Shown in pieces: positions 1-12,352 of a stretch of DNA of 64,000 nt (its first letter is position 1; each line of letters begins with the position of its first letter). The stretch is from the NCBI GenBank assembly GCA_014549065.1, contig JACDOX010000015.1, positions 5,049,723 to 5,113,722 on the forward strand. The letters are read 5' to 3'. Made by a program: the position numbers and the translations under genes. The notes beneath the pieces were generated by a model. It saw nothing but the letters and a program-made list of their open reading frames with translations, was not told where the DNA came from and made no database searches. This DNA is from Cardinalis cardinalis (lineage: Eukaryota > Chordata > Aves > Passeriformes > Cardinalidae).

Positions 1-2030
1 TTTTTATCCTTATCGTGTCATCTCAGAAAAACACAAAAAGGAAAAAAAAACCAGAAAAGAGAAAAAAAACCACAAAACCAAACCAAACACCAAACAAAAA
101 ACCCTTATGGAACCAGCAAGCCAGAACAGAATAAAAACATTGATTTAATTTTGAGGCTTTTTAAAAATCACATAAAATGCAAGATCAGTCCATGTTTTCC
201 TTCTTTTAAGCATCAGACTTTCTGACAGTAGATATTCAGTTGTGTCCCCACTGAAATCACTTGCAGGATCTCAGGGACTGGAGAGACAGCCAAACCTGCC
301 CTCACATTTGTGACTTGAGGGTCCTCCTAACAGATAACACTTCTGTCCAGCACCTTCTCTCATCCTGCCAAGGACTCCCTTCACCTGTGTGCACATGCTG
401 ACAGGCAGAGATAGAGGGGAACATGCTTTACAAGCATCCAACACAAAAAGGAGTCAAGCATTCCATCTGCTATAAGTACTCCATCCCACCATGAATGCCA
501 TTTGTGCATCCACACAGCACCCGCTTTAGGACAAAAAAATATTTGAAGGAAGATGGGCAAAACCCGCTGTTGCTGGGGAGGCTTTTTTTAAAAAAAACTG
601 GCACATCTTTTCTAGCTACTTCAATCCAAGGATTGTTTTTGCCTTTGGAAAACAAATGCCATCATTGCTTGGTGCAGTAAGCTGAGTTTTGTGAAGCAGC
701 ACTAAATTCATCCAAAAAAAAATCCCTGAAAACCCCCTGAAAACAACAGAACTTGAGGGCTATTTTTGTCTGAAGAAGTACTTTTAAAACTTGGTCCATT
801 ATGGAAATGCATAACATAGTCTTGCATGAGAGATTCATGTATAAGTTGGCTGGCATGTGATGGGGACAAAGAACCCCTTTTCCTTCCAAAGGTATTCTTC
901 AGAACTCACACAAGCTGAAATTTGGTACAGCTCTCCTCTATCTTCAAGCGCAAGTTTCAACCAATTTCTTCTCCTTCCCTTCTCAGATCATTTTAAGAGG
1001 ATTTGAAATCTTTACATTGTTTAAAATAACAAAGGCCTCTAAGCTCTGAATGTTGCAATGAAATCTTCAGCTTGAACTAATGACAGAAACATTCCAGCCT
1101 GTCTCTTGTGAATCATGAAAATCTGTGTCTGAACATCAGAAGAGAGCAGCAACCCATTCATTCTTGTTCTTTTTCCCTCTACCTTCATCCTACCTTATTT
1201 TATTTAAATAGGGTATATCCATAGTAACAAATCAGCATCGTTGTTATTATTATTTTTACTATTTTAACTTGTGCAACGGAACTCATACAGGGAAATTCAT
1301 CANTTTCTAGGTTCAGTATCATCCTCTGCAGTTTCATTATTCCTGTTNACAATTACGGATCGCAGAAATGTGGATGCCTGGCCAGGGAGTGCTTGTATAT
1401 TGCACCCAAATTACACATTCCTGTTCATAAAGAGTGGAGCAAAATATGAATGTTAGCGTCATTGCTCATGTCTCAGGCAACTACTCACATCTTAATTGAA
1501 AATGATCAAGTAACAATATTCCCTTTGACAAACAAATGACAATGTCTCGCCACGCTTGCTGAGGACAGTAGAGCAGGAAAGCCAGGGGCAACAGCTGGCG
1601 TTGGCCAGAACACACTGAGAACACACATGGGCACACACACGTATGCTCCAGCCCTGGATTGTGTTCCCTTCCAGCTCAGTTCTTTCAAGGATGCTGCTGC
1701 TGCCTCCAGGATCATGCTTCCCACTCTCCCAGCTGTGATTTCACCTTCTCCCCACNCATCTCACTTCTGGCTTCTGAGTGTGAGCTGCAGGTCAGTGCCA
1801 CAAGGACAGGTCACTCCTTCCCCTCACCTCCACTGCTGCTTTGAAAGGTAATTTTGGATGATCAGGACACCTCAGTGCTGGGTGGACCAGAGGTTTGATA
1901 GCACCCTAGGCAAAGGCCATCACCGAGAAGCAGAGCATGTACAGAGTAGCAAATGAAATCTTCTCTGAGCCAACTGTTCCACCTGGACCCCACTACAAAT
2001 TACTGTTTTCAATTACCACCTGTGTACTCC
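1..2030. other. Gene-free stretch with A-rich low complexity at its left edge
   Basis: I see no gene here. Bases about 30-110 are an A/C-rich low-complexity run. Everything after it is mixed sequence with open stretches of at most about 75 codons, none with a recognisable domain. Short T and A runs occur near 580-600 and 1240-1260. No transposon family is recognisable. Confidence 0.6.
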
Positions 2031-2033
2031 TTC

Positions 2034-2240
2034 CCATGCAACTTATTGATGTAAAATTACAACAACACTGGTATAAATAAGTTATGCTGTGGTTGTAAAA
2101 TGGAAGAAATTTTGTTGTAGCAATTATGTTCAGCAAGATGACAAAATAAATTTCCAGTGCTGTGCTTGCAGTAACCTGGGGAATTTAAACCTCATAATTT
2201 CCATTCATTTCAGATAATTTGGAGTAATTTCTATATGTAA
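2034..2240. promoter_or_regulatory. Weak candidate noncoding regulatory segment (AT-rich)
   Basis: This AT-rich segment contains several TAAT-like homeodomain cores and TTATG/ATAAA words but no simple repeat, a texture often seen in conserved noncoding DNA. The call rests on composition alone. A decayed transposon or ordinary AT-rich sequence would look the same. From 2241 to about 3070 I see only ordinary AT-rich sequence. Confidence 0.15.
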
Positions 2241-3071
2241 TAACTTTGTAATGAAAAACACAGCGGTACTGAAGTGATTTCAACTTTTTTTTTTCCTATG
2301 ATATACATGGCACAAAATAAATAATAAAAATAATATTTCCTTTTTGTATGTGTTCAGTAATTCTTTCAGCAAAATCATAAACTAATACCAGGACTAAATC
2401 TCTGTCCATGAAATGAAAAATAAATTGAGTTAAAGAAAGTGAAAAAGTATGAAAGGCCTTGGATGTTTTATTGTGACTTTATTAAATTGTATCATCTCTA
2501 TGCTCTATGGTATCCCCAGGGGTTACTGTGCTGGGGAAGGGCAGAGAGCTAGATAGATACATGTCCCTAGATCAAAAGCAGAGATGGTTGGAGGAAATTC
2601 ATAAAAAAGTGCTTAATTCAACCCCTTAATTTTTAAAATGGAAACTGAAAGTACCAATTAAAAAAAAATATGAGAGAGGTGTGGTATGGTACAGGACAAA
2701 AGGCACAAGTTGCTTTGGGGCACTGATTTTCATCAGTGTATTTGATGGTAAGTTACTTAGAGACTGTAAACATGTGTAATCACAGAATGTGTTCCAATAC
2801 AGGGGAATAGCATTTAATTAAAGATAAGAAAGAGTACTGTACATTGCTGAAAAGTTGTATCTGTGTNCTACTTACCATCACAGCACAGGGCTATTATTAC
2901 ACAATAAACAAGAAATCATGTGCTCTGATTTGTAGAAAACAGTGAATTGTTTGGGGAAAATAATAATGCAATACCAACAATCTTACTTCTGCATTTACGT
3001 CTCCCATGCATCTCCAGGTAGTTTACAAAGGTGTGTAACAGTTGAAATGCTTGTCCTAGTAATAAGAANAA

Positions 3072-3180
3072 GGAGGCATAGAAGATGTTCCTATAACCTT
3101 GAAAGGTCACCCAGTCAAGCTGCAGGACTGAAGCAAAAATGTAAGATTACCAGGCTGAAAAACAGTTCTCTTAACAGCTG
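3072..3180 (-). repeat. Possible MIR-like SINE relic
   Basis: The segment has the word order expected of the reverse complement of an amniote MIR/CORE-SINE: GAGGCATAGA near the left (compare the usual GAGGCACAGAG), then GGTCACCCAG near 3106. After that the resemblance fades. The tRNA-derived head is not visible. A chance match is possible, so confidence is low. Confidence 0.35.
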
Positions 3181-4170
3181 AAACCCACCTTCCAACAACA
3201 CCTCTACCTCTCTTTTTANACAACAGCAATATGAAAATGCCATGTGATTACTCATGAGCTGTACAAGACAAGGGTCAGCTGGAGTAAATTCTCCCAGTGT
3301 CATACAGAGATGGTACTCAAGGTTTGCACCTGCACATCCTTGAATTTTNTGGGTGAGTGCTCCATGGTCTGTGCTGTGACTCTGCCTGAAGATAAAACGG
3401 AACACAAGAGGACTGAAAATTTATGACAGCCCACTGGTGATGTTGTCTGGAGATACAAGAGCAATGCTGGGTGACCAAAACTACTATCTGCTCAGAGGGG
3501 AGGAAGGGAAAAGGCTAGAAAAGTCTAGAAAATACTCTGATTTTGAAGGGACACATCAAGCCACAGAAAAACAATGCAAAAATTCTCAATTTGGGGCTTG
3601 CCTGATACTGAAACCAATGGTCGTTAGGCACCTAAATAATTCTCGAGACTCTATTGCCAATTTGATCGAGTCAGGATTTTTCATACAGCACTTTATGTCC
3701 CAGGTCACCAGGAGATGTGGGTCCAGAGGCCATACTCCAGCAGATACTTTGGACAACTTAGATCTACAACACAAGAGGAAATGTAAAGGAAGCAAAAGTC
3801 AGGCACAGTACAACAGCACACAGCAGTTGGCACCAAGGTTTTAAAAATACAGATCCCATCCCCAGCCTTNACACTAAAGAAATGGAAATGGAAACAAAGT
3901 TCTGAAAGCTAGAAGCAGGTAGAGGTCAACAGCAACATGTAGTGGCAGGGAGCTAAAAAACTCTGATCCCTTCATCAAAAGCAGCCTCAAAAGCAAGGAC
4001 CAAAATAGAACCCACTTGTGGTCACAAAGTTGAGGGGCTGCATTTGAATAGTGGCTCCCGTGTCTTTGTATCTTGTGTAATGATGTTGCAGCTACTGAGA
4101 AGAGGGAGCTCTGCTGCTGCTCAGAGCCTCCACACCAAAGCCCAGGAATTTTTTNAAATCTATTTTTTAG
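3181..4170. other. Gene-free stretch with a 135-codon open frame of no recognised family
   Basis: No gene is supported. The longest open stretch (3437-3844, plus strand) has no signal peptide, membrane segment or known domain, and no convincing splice signals frame it. It looks like a chance open frame in moderate-GC sequence. Confidence 0.55.
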
Positions 4171-4226
4171 ACATATATATGTATATATATATGTGTGTGT
4201 GTGTGTATGTATATATATATACATAT
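4171..4226. repeat. Compound (TA)n(TG)n(TA)n microsatellite
   Basis: Two alternating T/A tracts flank a central TG tract of about seven dinucleotides. The left and right TA arms are near-perfect inverted copies, so single strands could fold into a hairpin with the TG tract in or near the loop. Such arrays mutate quickly in length and are useful as markers. No function is implied. Confidence 0.9.
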
Positions 4227-6395
4227 GCTCATTCTGTCTTTTGTGAATTTTCTGATCCCCCTTCAGAATTACAAATAATTGCACTGCCTTCCACTAAATT
4301 NCTCGAGAATTCAATAGATACTTTCCCAAGGAATATTTTTTAAGAGAACATGTTAATGCTTACAAGAAAAACAAATAATCACGTACTGAAGTACATATCT
4401 AAATTCTTCTGAGTCAGGTTAAGACAAATCTTTCCAAATGGCAATGCCCTTGCATATCAACTGCCATTCGAAGCATGACCCTCCTTAGCCCTTCCTGAAA
4501 GACAAGGTGTCATATATTGAATCTTAGCTGGGACAGGGCACAAGTGGATTCTATTTATTTTGCTGAATATATGTAGATGAGATCAGCCTCTAAATTGAGA
4601 TTATATAAAAAAAAAAAATCACTCTTTTTTTGTATTAAAATTTTAGTTGAGACAATGAGCTCAAACTAGCTATCCAGAAACAGAAGTATACGAATAGAGG
4701 AAAGAAAAGAGATGAAGATAAAAGCAGGTGTCATTTTAAGCATATTAGTAAGTCCTCTTGCTTTTCAGATTATTCATGTGTTTGCAGAACCAGGCCCTTA
4801 GACTAAAGTACACCCAAGGCCATGTTTGCCTGTATGCACAGTGATGAGCGCACTACCAGCGCTTGCCATGCAAAGGAGCACATCGAATAAGAATAAAACT
4901 ATGCCAACAAAATCCCCCTCACCCCATGCGCAAATTAAATTCATGATGAGCAGGCCTGAGGGAGGGAAGCAGCAGTGGAGGCCTGGCATGCCATGTTAAA
5001 CTGAATCTCCCTTCTGCCTACTCCTCCACCTCTTTCTTTTCCTCCTCCTCGCCATGTGGCATCCTACTCTCCTGCTGCTTGCCTGCTACGCCTCTGCATC
5101 CCCTCCATGAAGCACCGCACAGGAGCAGGAGCAGCAGCAGCAGCACGCTGCCAGTCCTTGCCTCATCCCCCCACCGTGCCCTCCAGGAGGATCTGCTCAC
5201 GCCCTCAGGCTCCTGCCCCACCCAGCATCACACGGCTACCTGGGGGGAGTCAGGCACTGCACCCAGCCAGGACACTGGGCACCTTCTGGACCCACTGCCC
5301 TTGAGGACACANGTGTCAGGCAGCTGGCAGAGCTTCTGTGCACCCAAAGCCCCCACCAAGGTGGCTGAAGCTGCCGCACCTGCAACACTTCAGGCAACCC
5401 ACTGTCTCAAAAGAGCTCCATGGGGCACTCAGACCTGCTATCCCCTGTCCTTTGCCACAGCTCACTGGGATATTAAACTCTTCTGTGACTTTTTCAGGAT
5501 GAAAGCTCGCAGACTGACTTTTCAGAATTGTGGTTAACACTGTGTGTGTTCACTGCGGTTAACACTGAGCTGGTCATTCATGGCCATGGGTGTTGCTTTA
5601 TCATTCTCTATCAGAGCCACGTAGCTCAGGCAGTTCCTGATGTTGGTGGGTGTTGCTGAACTTTTCCACGCTTTCCTTTGACTACAGGGAAAGTCAGAGG
5701 AGGAGCCATGGCACTGGCAGAAGGGGAGATGGGGTGCTCTGGACCATAGGTGCAGGCCAGCAGCACCCGTGACAATACTTTTACCACTGACAAACCAAGC
5801 CTTATCTCTGAGCCAAAGTACAGCATGTCTGTTGCTGCAGGCTGGAGATTGTTCTGAGGTGACCAACCCATGCAAATCAATTTACAGTTTCAGCATAACA
5901 CATTCTGATGAAATTATAAGGATATAAAACATGAATACAGCAAAATCATTGGACCTAAGAGCCTCTGCATACATCAGCTTTCTACAGACAAAATCTGCAG
6001 ATACTCTCATGCCTGTACACACAGCCTTCTGGTGTTTGCAGAAGGGCTTTCAAACTCTCTGAGGAGGGCTGGGCACGTCTGTGGGTTCTGCACAGGCAGC
6101 CACAGCAGGCAAGCACTGCCCTTCCCATCTCGAGGCTGGACAGTCCTGCTAGAGATGCTGGGTTTGCCAGCTCAGCCACACACCCTTCCTGACCCAAACT
6201 GCTGAGACCTGAGACCTCACAAACTCAGCATAGCAGAGCGTTTGAGATATCTTCATTATGTGATGCAAACTTGCCCTAGAAGTTGTTGAAACAGCCTTGC
6301 TACTGTTTCATTGCTGCCACCTTCAGATTTTATTAAGATCTGGAATTTTTTTGTGAAAAAAAGTTCAAAGTAAAAAAAAAGAGCTTTTCCTAACT
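4227..6395. other. Gene-free stretch including a GC-richer segment at about 4990-5480
   Basis: No gene is supported. The interval about 4990-5480 is GC-richer than its surroundings and holds a short CTCCTC run and a (GCA)n-like run near 5125-5150. Several frames are open through it, but none resembles a known protein, and low-complexity composition explains the openness. An 11-base word, GGTTAACACTG, occurs twice near 5532 and 5557. Confidence 0.5.
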
Positions 6396-6500
6396 GCAGN
6401 GGGAAAANNAAAAAAAAAAAAAAAGAAAATTGAAGTGTGCCAAAACTCCAAACTGTGCCAACCAAAAGGCTTAGCATTCCAGAGGGGGGAAAAAAANNAC
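6396..6500. repeat. A-rich low-complexity patches with ambiguous bases
   Basis: Two A-rich runs, each bordered by adjacent Ns (6408-6409 and 6497-6498), sit about 80 bases apart. The doubled Ns next to homopolymers suggest that sequencing could not resolve run length or base identity here. There is no target duplication or body sequence to show that these are retroposon tails. Confidence 0.6.
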
Positions 6501-9500
6501 ACTTTGCTAAACACAATAAAAGGAACTAAACCAGCAAATGCTTCTTCAGTCACATGCAGAGTGCTCAGTCTTACCTCATGAATCCAGCCTGCCTGTGCTT
6601 ACTGTCTTGCTCTTCTCTATCAGCTTGGGCTTCATCTGCTTTTGAGAGCATGAACCCTGAAATGATTCCCAGCTGGCCAGCACCCACCAAGGCATAAATC
6701 TGCAGAGNTGGGGGTCTCTGGTTGACCAAAATCTTTTCTTCTGGGGCACAGCAATTCCAAGCCCAGCAAAAGCCTCATGGGTTATGTGAGAGGTAAAGCC
6801 TCAGTCATANTTTTCTCACCTTTGAGAGGTCAGTGAATGAGGTTCAGTGCAGGAAACCAAGTGGGAGGCCCAAGGCTGGCCTGGCCCAGCCTGGCATTGA
6901 CCTTGTTTTGGCTTCCCTGGNGACTTGCACTGCCTGGTGCTGTGCAAAATGTCTGCTGCTCCCTGATACAGGCTACATGCACTTGTGTGCTGCTGACTAG
7001 TTCTTGAATGTAGTCACACATCACAGNCATATTCCTGTGTGCATGAAGTCTTAATTTTTGTGAAGAATATGTTGAAAAGTTTGGATTCCCCAAGAGGGTC
7101 ATTTTGTGGCCATTTGGGACATTTAGCATTCAAATTGCCTGTCTCTGGGACATGTGCAATTCAAACCTTTCAACTCTGCCCATTGCTCTGCAGTGCCTGG
7201 ATTAGTTGGTTTGAAGGGTAGAGGCTGCTTGCATAATGCAGGCACCAGAACCTCACCCAGGCTTTCCAGCAACCAAACCCACAGCTCCCATCTGAAAGGT
7301 AGAAAGCTGCCCTATCTTGACTTAAGGACAAGTCCAAAACCACCAGAAGTGAATTGTTTAAATGAGGTATTTCTGTCCTTGTTAAAAACCAATGCATCTT
7401 ATTGCCAGCCTGAATTGTCCACTTTCATCTTCCAACCCACTGATATGTGCTAGGACAGAGAACTGAATCCTTTTCCCAATACTGGTCATTCTCAATTTCT
7501 GGTCATGAAATTCCTGAACTTTGTCATTGACAAATCAGTTGTGGTGCCTCAATAAAAGGTGAGGAATTCAGAACCCAAATCACCTCCTTACCTCTTCTCT
7601 AAGCCTTTCCCAGCTCTCACAAAATTACACAAGACTTCCTTTACAGTGCTAAAAAGAAACAAAGCTGGTGTTCTCACCTCACTTGCAGAGCCAAAGAAAT
7701 CAGTCATCAGNAACCAAAATAGATTTATTGTGCATAAGAAACCAAGAGAGTTTGTTGTATTTATTTAAATGGACCAGTGAAGGAAAGGCATTCAAAATCC
7801 ATTGCAGAACCAGAGCTGTGCTATAACCAGTCTGCATCAAAGGCAGGTTTACTGAGAAGGATAAAAAGGCTCAACCTCGTCCTCCCTAATTAGCTCTAAT
7901 CAGTGAGAGATATTCCTGCCACAGGCTAAAGGAATTGCCACATCTCTGCAGAGCCCTCATCTCCTTAGCACTGCAGCCTCCCATCCTGTTGGTTTCACTG
8001 TATTTACCCTTGTCCTCCCTCTCCTTTGGTTATCATCTCCNCTCTGTTTCAAACCAGAGATGCCCAGTATTATTCTGTTTCCATTGAAGCAGATATCAAC
8101 CAGGAACTTGTGTGCTTTGAAGGCTCCTCTGAGGTATTAATTACATTTTTAAGANACACATATACCTTTCAAAATCCTGCTGGCCAGAACATGAGGCTGG
8201 GACTCATGAGAGGCAGATGCACTTAGTAACAGCCACTATCAATGTCAGTATTCATTTTAACAAACTTATCCTTTTCCCCCCACTTAGATTCTAGCTTATT
8301 AATATTACTTAGAACAGAATGCAGTAATGTCCCTAGTACACAAGAAAATTATTTGTGCTAAGCACTTTCTGCACAGGATTGTCTTCTTGGATATTGCTTG
8401 TACCTTACCAGCACAAAAANTCTGCAGTTCCCATTGCACAGTATTGTGAAGCAGAACATTTCAAAGAAAATTAAGGCAACTGTATTTTTATCTACAGTTG
8501 TTGCACAGATGTCTTATCTCAAGTTGTACTTCAAAAATTATATTTACAAAATAAATACATGTTTAAATATATGTTTTATGCTTTACCTTCTATGTATTGG
8601 AATAAAAATGCAGATGTTCAACGAGATTATATTTTAAAGCTAGGTCATCGGTGCTGTCTTATATCTACTGGATACAATGTGTAGCTTAATATCTCTGCCT
8701 ATTCCTCTCTTGTTATTCCCAAAAATTCTCACATAGTCTTTAGCACAGGTCAGCTGAGTTATTTTGAGAGTGAGAGGCAAGCTTCACATAGGTAAGGTTT
8801 TGTTACTCATTTTCATCAAAAGAAGGGCACAGCTGATTCCTCTGAAATTTCATCTGTCAGCAAGTGATGATTATTGTGTAAGTAATCTTTCTTTTATTGA
8901 TAATTCTAGCACNTCAGTTACTTTGAAATATAGAGATACCTGCATAGGAAGTGTTGGATATTTATACATCCTGATGCCAAACAAAGAGGCAGTCAGCCCC
9001 ACTGTGATTGCACTTGAGCTCGTGTGGATGGAAGTACTTCAGCTGTAGGATGGCACCAGTGGTTTTAGATTTCAAGCCCATAGTCTGCAAGGAGATGTGT
9101 GAAAGCATGTGGCCACATGCCAGATTCTTGGCACAGTAGGCAAACCACAAATTTAGCTAGCTCTTAAAAATACAGGCTGAAGAAATAATTTTCAATGATT
9201 ATATAAATTAGCAGTGTAAGATCTATTGTAAAGTATGTAATGCACTTTCTGAAATAGGAACTTAGAAATTTTGGACCTGATTCGTGTCTGTCTGGTACCT
9301 TGGGTCCAAAAATGAATGCCCAAAGCTACCAGATCAGAGTAAAATATTTTATCCACCCTTTACCCTTTGCACACAATGTGCAGGAGCATGCAGTCAGGAG
9401 GTCTCTGAGCACAACACAGACTGTGTCTGGGCCAGATTCTCTGGGCGATGTTATCTCTTCTGACATGGCACAGGGAGCAGAGCTATGCCCTTTAGTCCTG

Positions 9501-12287
9501 TTTGAGTCCTGGACGTGGCCCACAGAGACTGTCTGTCTCCTTGAACAAGCAGAGGGTACAGAGGGTTTGTACTGTGACAGGAGGAAAGCTGTGCACTGCC
9601 CCGTGCTCTGCCCTGGGTGGTGATCTCGAATGTCAACTGTTATAAACTCTGAGCAATAACATCTCTTGTTTCACAGATTTATTATCAACAGCCTGTGTTG
9701 CCCATTGACCTCAAGGTGGTTTTATTGTACATCACCATGCTGTGGTCACATATCTCTGGGTTACAATGAATTGCTGCTTATCTCTCCTTTCAACGGCATC
9801 ACAGCTCTGTGACCCAGCTGGCTCTGGCCTGCCTGTTGGTGTAAGGACAGATGTGGGGCCTGAAGTCTGGTGGCCATGCCCTGGTCAGGTGTGTGGACCC
9901 CCAAAGTCCCTCCTGTTGCTGAAGCCATGCTGTGGATATCTAAAAGGCATTCAGCTTTTTAATTCCTTAGGGAGCTGCAGNATTGAAGCAAATGTTTTGT
10001 TTCTTTACCTCTCTTGCATCTTTGCCCTTGCCAGGCATTTTCCTTCCAGCCTCTCTCGTTGTTTCACTGCAGAATTCCCACACTGGCCCCCNCTGTCTGT
10101 GTTATTGGTAGACTGTTCCCTCCTGCTTGCTGCCTTCCTTTGCTGTATTGGTTTGACCTTTCCCTGGGATAGCTAGCTGTTCCCTTGGTATCTGGAGGTG
10201 TTTCTCTAGGGCTAGATCTCCTCTTTTTATACATTTCTGTAAGAGGGACTCATGTCCTACAGATGATCTTGGTTCCATTTTAGGAAGTGTTTAACATCTC
10301 CAGAGTTATAGATTTTGCAGCTCTGTAAGGCAGGTGTCTATCTCAGCTCTTGTTTCTTGAGGTGGGGTAAAAGATACAATATTTCTCCAGAGTCTCATTC
10401 TGTCTGCAGGGTCATGATTCTAATCAAACACCTTTATCAGCTATTCCAGTGTTTCAGGCATTATTCCTGGCAACAGCATCCCACTTGCTTCTTGTCCTTT
10501 AATTCCCAGTGGGATAGTAAAAATCTTTACCTTCATTTTCTCTTCTTTATCTCTCATGGTCAGCTCGGCATACAGACTTGGTTCTGGCTTCCCTGCTACC
10601 ATTCAGGGTTTGGGTTTTTTGTCTACCTTCACATCTCTTGTTTGCTCTCCTTCTATCTGTGTTCTATAAACCTGCTTTTTCTTGCTTGGTCTGGGTCGAC
10701 TACCTGGGTTCATGTGCCACATGCTGTGTGATCCCAGGAGAGGACTGTAGTACTTCTAGGTGTGGCTCTCTATTAAGACAATTTCTGTGTTTATGCAGAT
10801 ATGCCACAGACACTGCCTTCCTGGTGCTGATAAATGCTTCTGTCCTGCAGTTCTTGTCTGCCTGTCCTGTGCCCAGGAGTAGGCTCGAATTGTCCAGCCA
10901 GCATCTGTCACAGCGCCCTGAGCTGCTGCCGGGGGGGATGGGACATGCAGTAACAGCAACCCATTTGGTCTTTTTCTCTCTTCTTGAGCACAGAAAGGTG
11001 TCCAGACCCTTAGCAGCCAGCAGGATACAGCTGGACAGACGTGGTGGGACTGTCTGTGTGCAATGGGCAGGACTTGTGCAGTCCCACACACACATATGTA
11101 GGCCTTGAGCTCTATCATGGAACAAAGCAGATATGGCATAATTCAACCTAGCCTAAAATGCATGCTAAGAATTACTCCACAAACAAAAAACAAAAACAAA
11201 AACAAACAAACAAAACAAAAGAGCTTAAAATGCTTGTTTCTCTCCTTTTTTTTGTCATAAGAGCAGACAGCCTCCAAAATGGAGAAAACATGAAGTGTGC
11301 TTGAGAAAGAAGGAAGCTCAGAGAAACAACCCAGGGAAAAAATATTGATTTTGCTTTGTTCTGCTGGGAAAAGGATAATAATTCCTTGTTCTTTTGTACT
11401 TAGAAAAGGAGAAAACTTTGGTGTTTGCAGTAAATGTACAGGATCCAAATCTCTTCTTTGATGTAGTTGCTGCTTTCCTTTACTCAGTGCAGCTATCCCA
11501 GTATAAGACCAGCAGTAGAATAGAGACCCAGAATATGTTTTGTTTTTTTTTTTTAAATAGGTGAAAAAATAGATGAATGAAAAGCCCTGTTCTCCTGGTG
11601 TTAATGGAAGACTTCTTTGTATTTAGTACTGTGGAGAAAATTTGTCCAAGAGCAATTCAACCGAATGTAAATATTGCCCCCTACTAGTACTGCCAAGATC
11701 AATGAGAAGCTGGATTATCTGCCTCTTAAGTGCCATCCTTTATGCTAGATCAATGCTGGGACNGGTTATATGCATACACCTGATTTTCCAATACCTTTTT
11801 TTTAAAATTCTTTTCTAGATTTATTTTTTTATTATTTCAATTCAGAGATTGCAATGTCGATGAAAGCTCTCAGGTTGAGGTCTTTGGAAATTGAAGTCAC
11901 CTGGTTATCAGAAGAAGACACTCTGGTGTGGCATCATCCAGTTCCTGAGGTGTTTTGAAGAGACATCCTCCAGGTAGGATCACTCTGCTGCCCTCTGGTC
12001 AGCTGGTCTGACAAAGATACTTGCAGATGTGCAAACTGCAGGACATGNCTGTACCCCAAGGTTTTCTCACTCAGCTTAGTAGGCTGCAGAGCTCATTCCT
12101 CACTGCTCATGTAAGCTTAGATCCTCATTGCTGCCTTGGGTTTCTCTATAAAGAAGTGGGAATTCATTTTCATTGCATACTCACACATTTTTATTCATTT
12201 TCCACAAACATTTATAGAGGAAATGTTTTTGTTTCTTCCTTCCAAGAGTGTTCCCAGAAAGTCTTGCAGTATCTACCAAGAAAGTTG
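6501..12287. other. Gene-free stretch
   Basis: I see no gene, recognisable transposon or RNA. Open frames reach 176 codons (10578-11108, plus) but are rich in Leu, Cys and Phe, carry no family signature and overlap competing open frames on both strands, as expected by chance in T/C-rich sequence. A CAAAA/CAAA-type low-complexity run lies at about 11177-11221. A segment at about 7880-7960 with TAATTAG-type words is a weak regulatory candidate. Confidence 0.55.
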
Positions 12288-12352
12288 GACCCTGATCCAG
12301 CAAAGTAATTAAGCATGTGCTTAAAATCACAAACTATCCCTGTGACTGAAGC
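12288..12352. repeat. Relic of an ancient amniote interspersed repeat
   Basis: The words CCTGATCCAGCAAAG, then AAGCATGTGCTTAA, then a short tail resembling 'cccattgacttcaatgg'-type sequence follow the order of an old interspersed repeat family that I recognise from turtle and crocodilian genomes. Only about 65 bases are recognisable. I cannot name the family with certainty. Survival in a bird would mean an insertion predating the bird-crocodile split. Confidence 0.45.

Noticed and set aside
3437..3844. 135-codon plus-strand open frame
   Set aside because: No domain, signal peptide or splice context, and arbitrary ends. Chance length is plausible in 64 kb.
5056..5537. Overlapping open frames in the GC-richer 5-kb segment
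   Set aside because: Low-complexity CTC/GCA composition explains them. No conserved domain or splice framework.
10578..11108. 176-codon plus-strand open frame
   Set aside because: Hydrophobic and Cys-rich by base composition, with no family resemblance. Two minus-strand frames are open across the same region.
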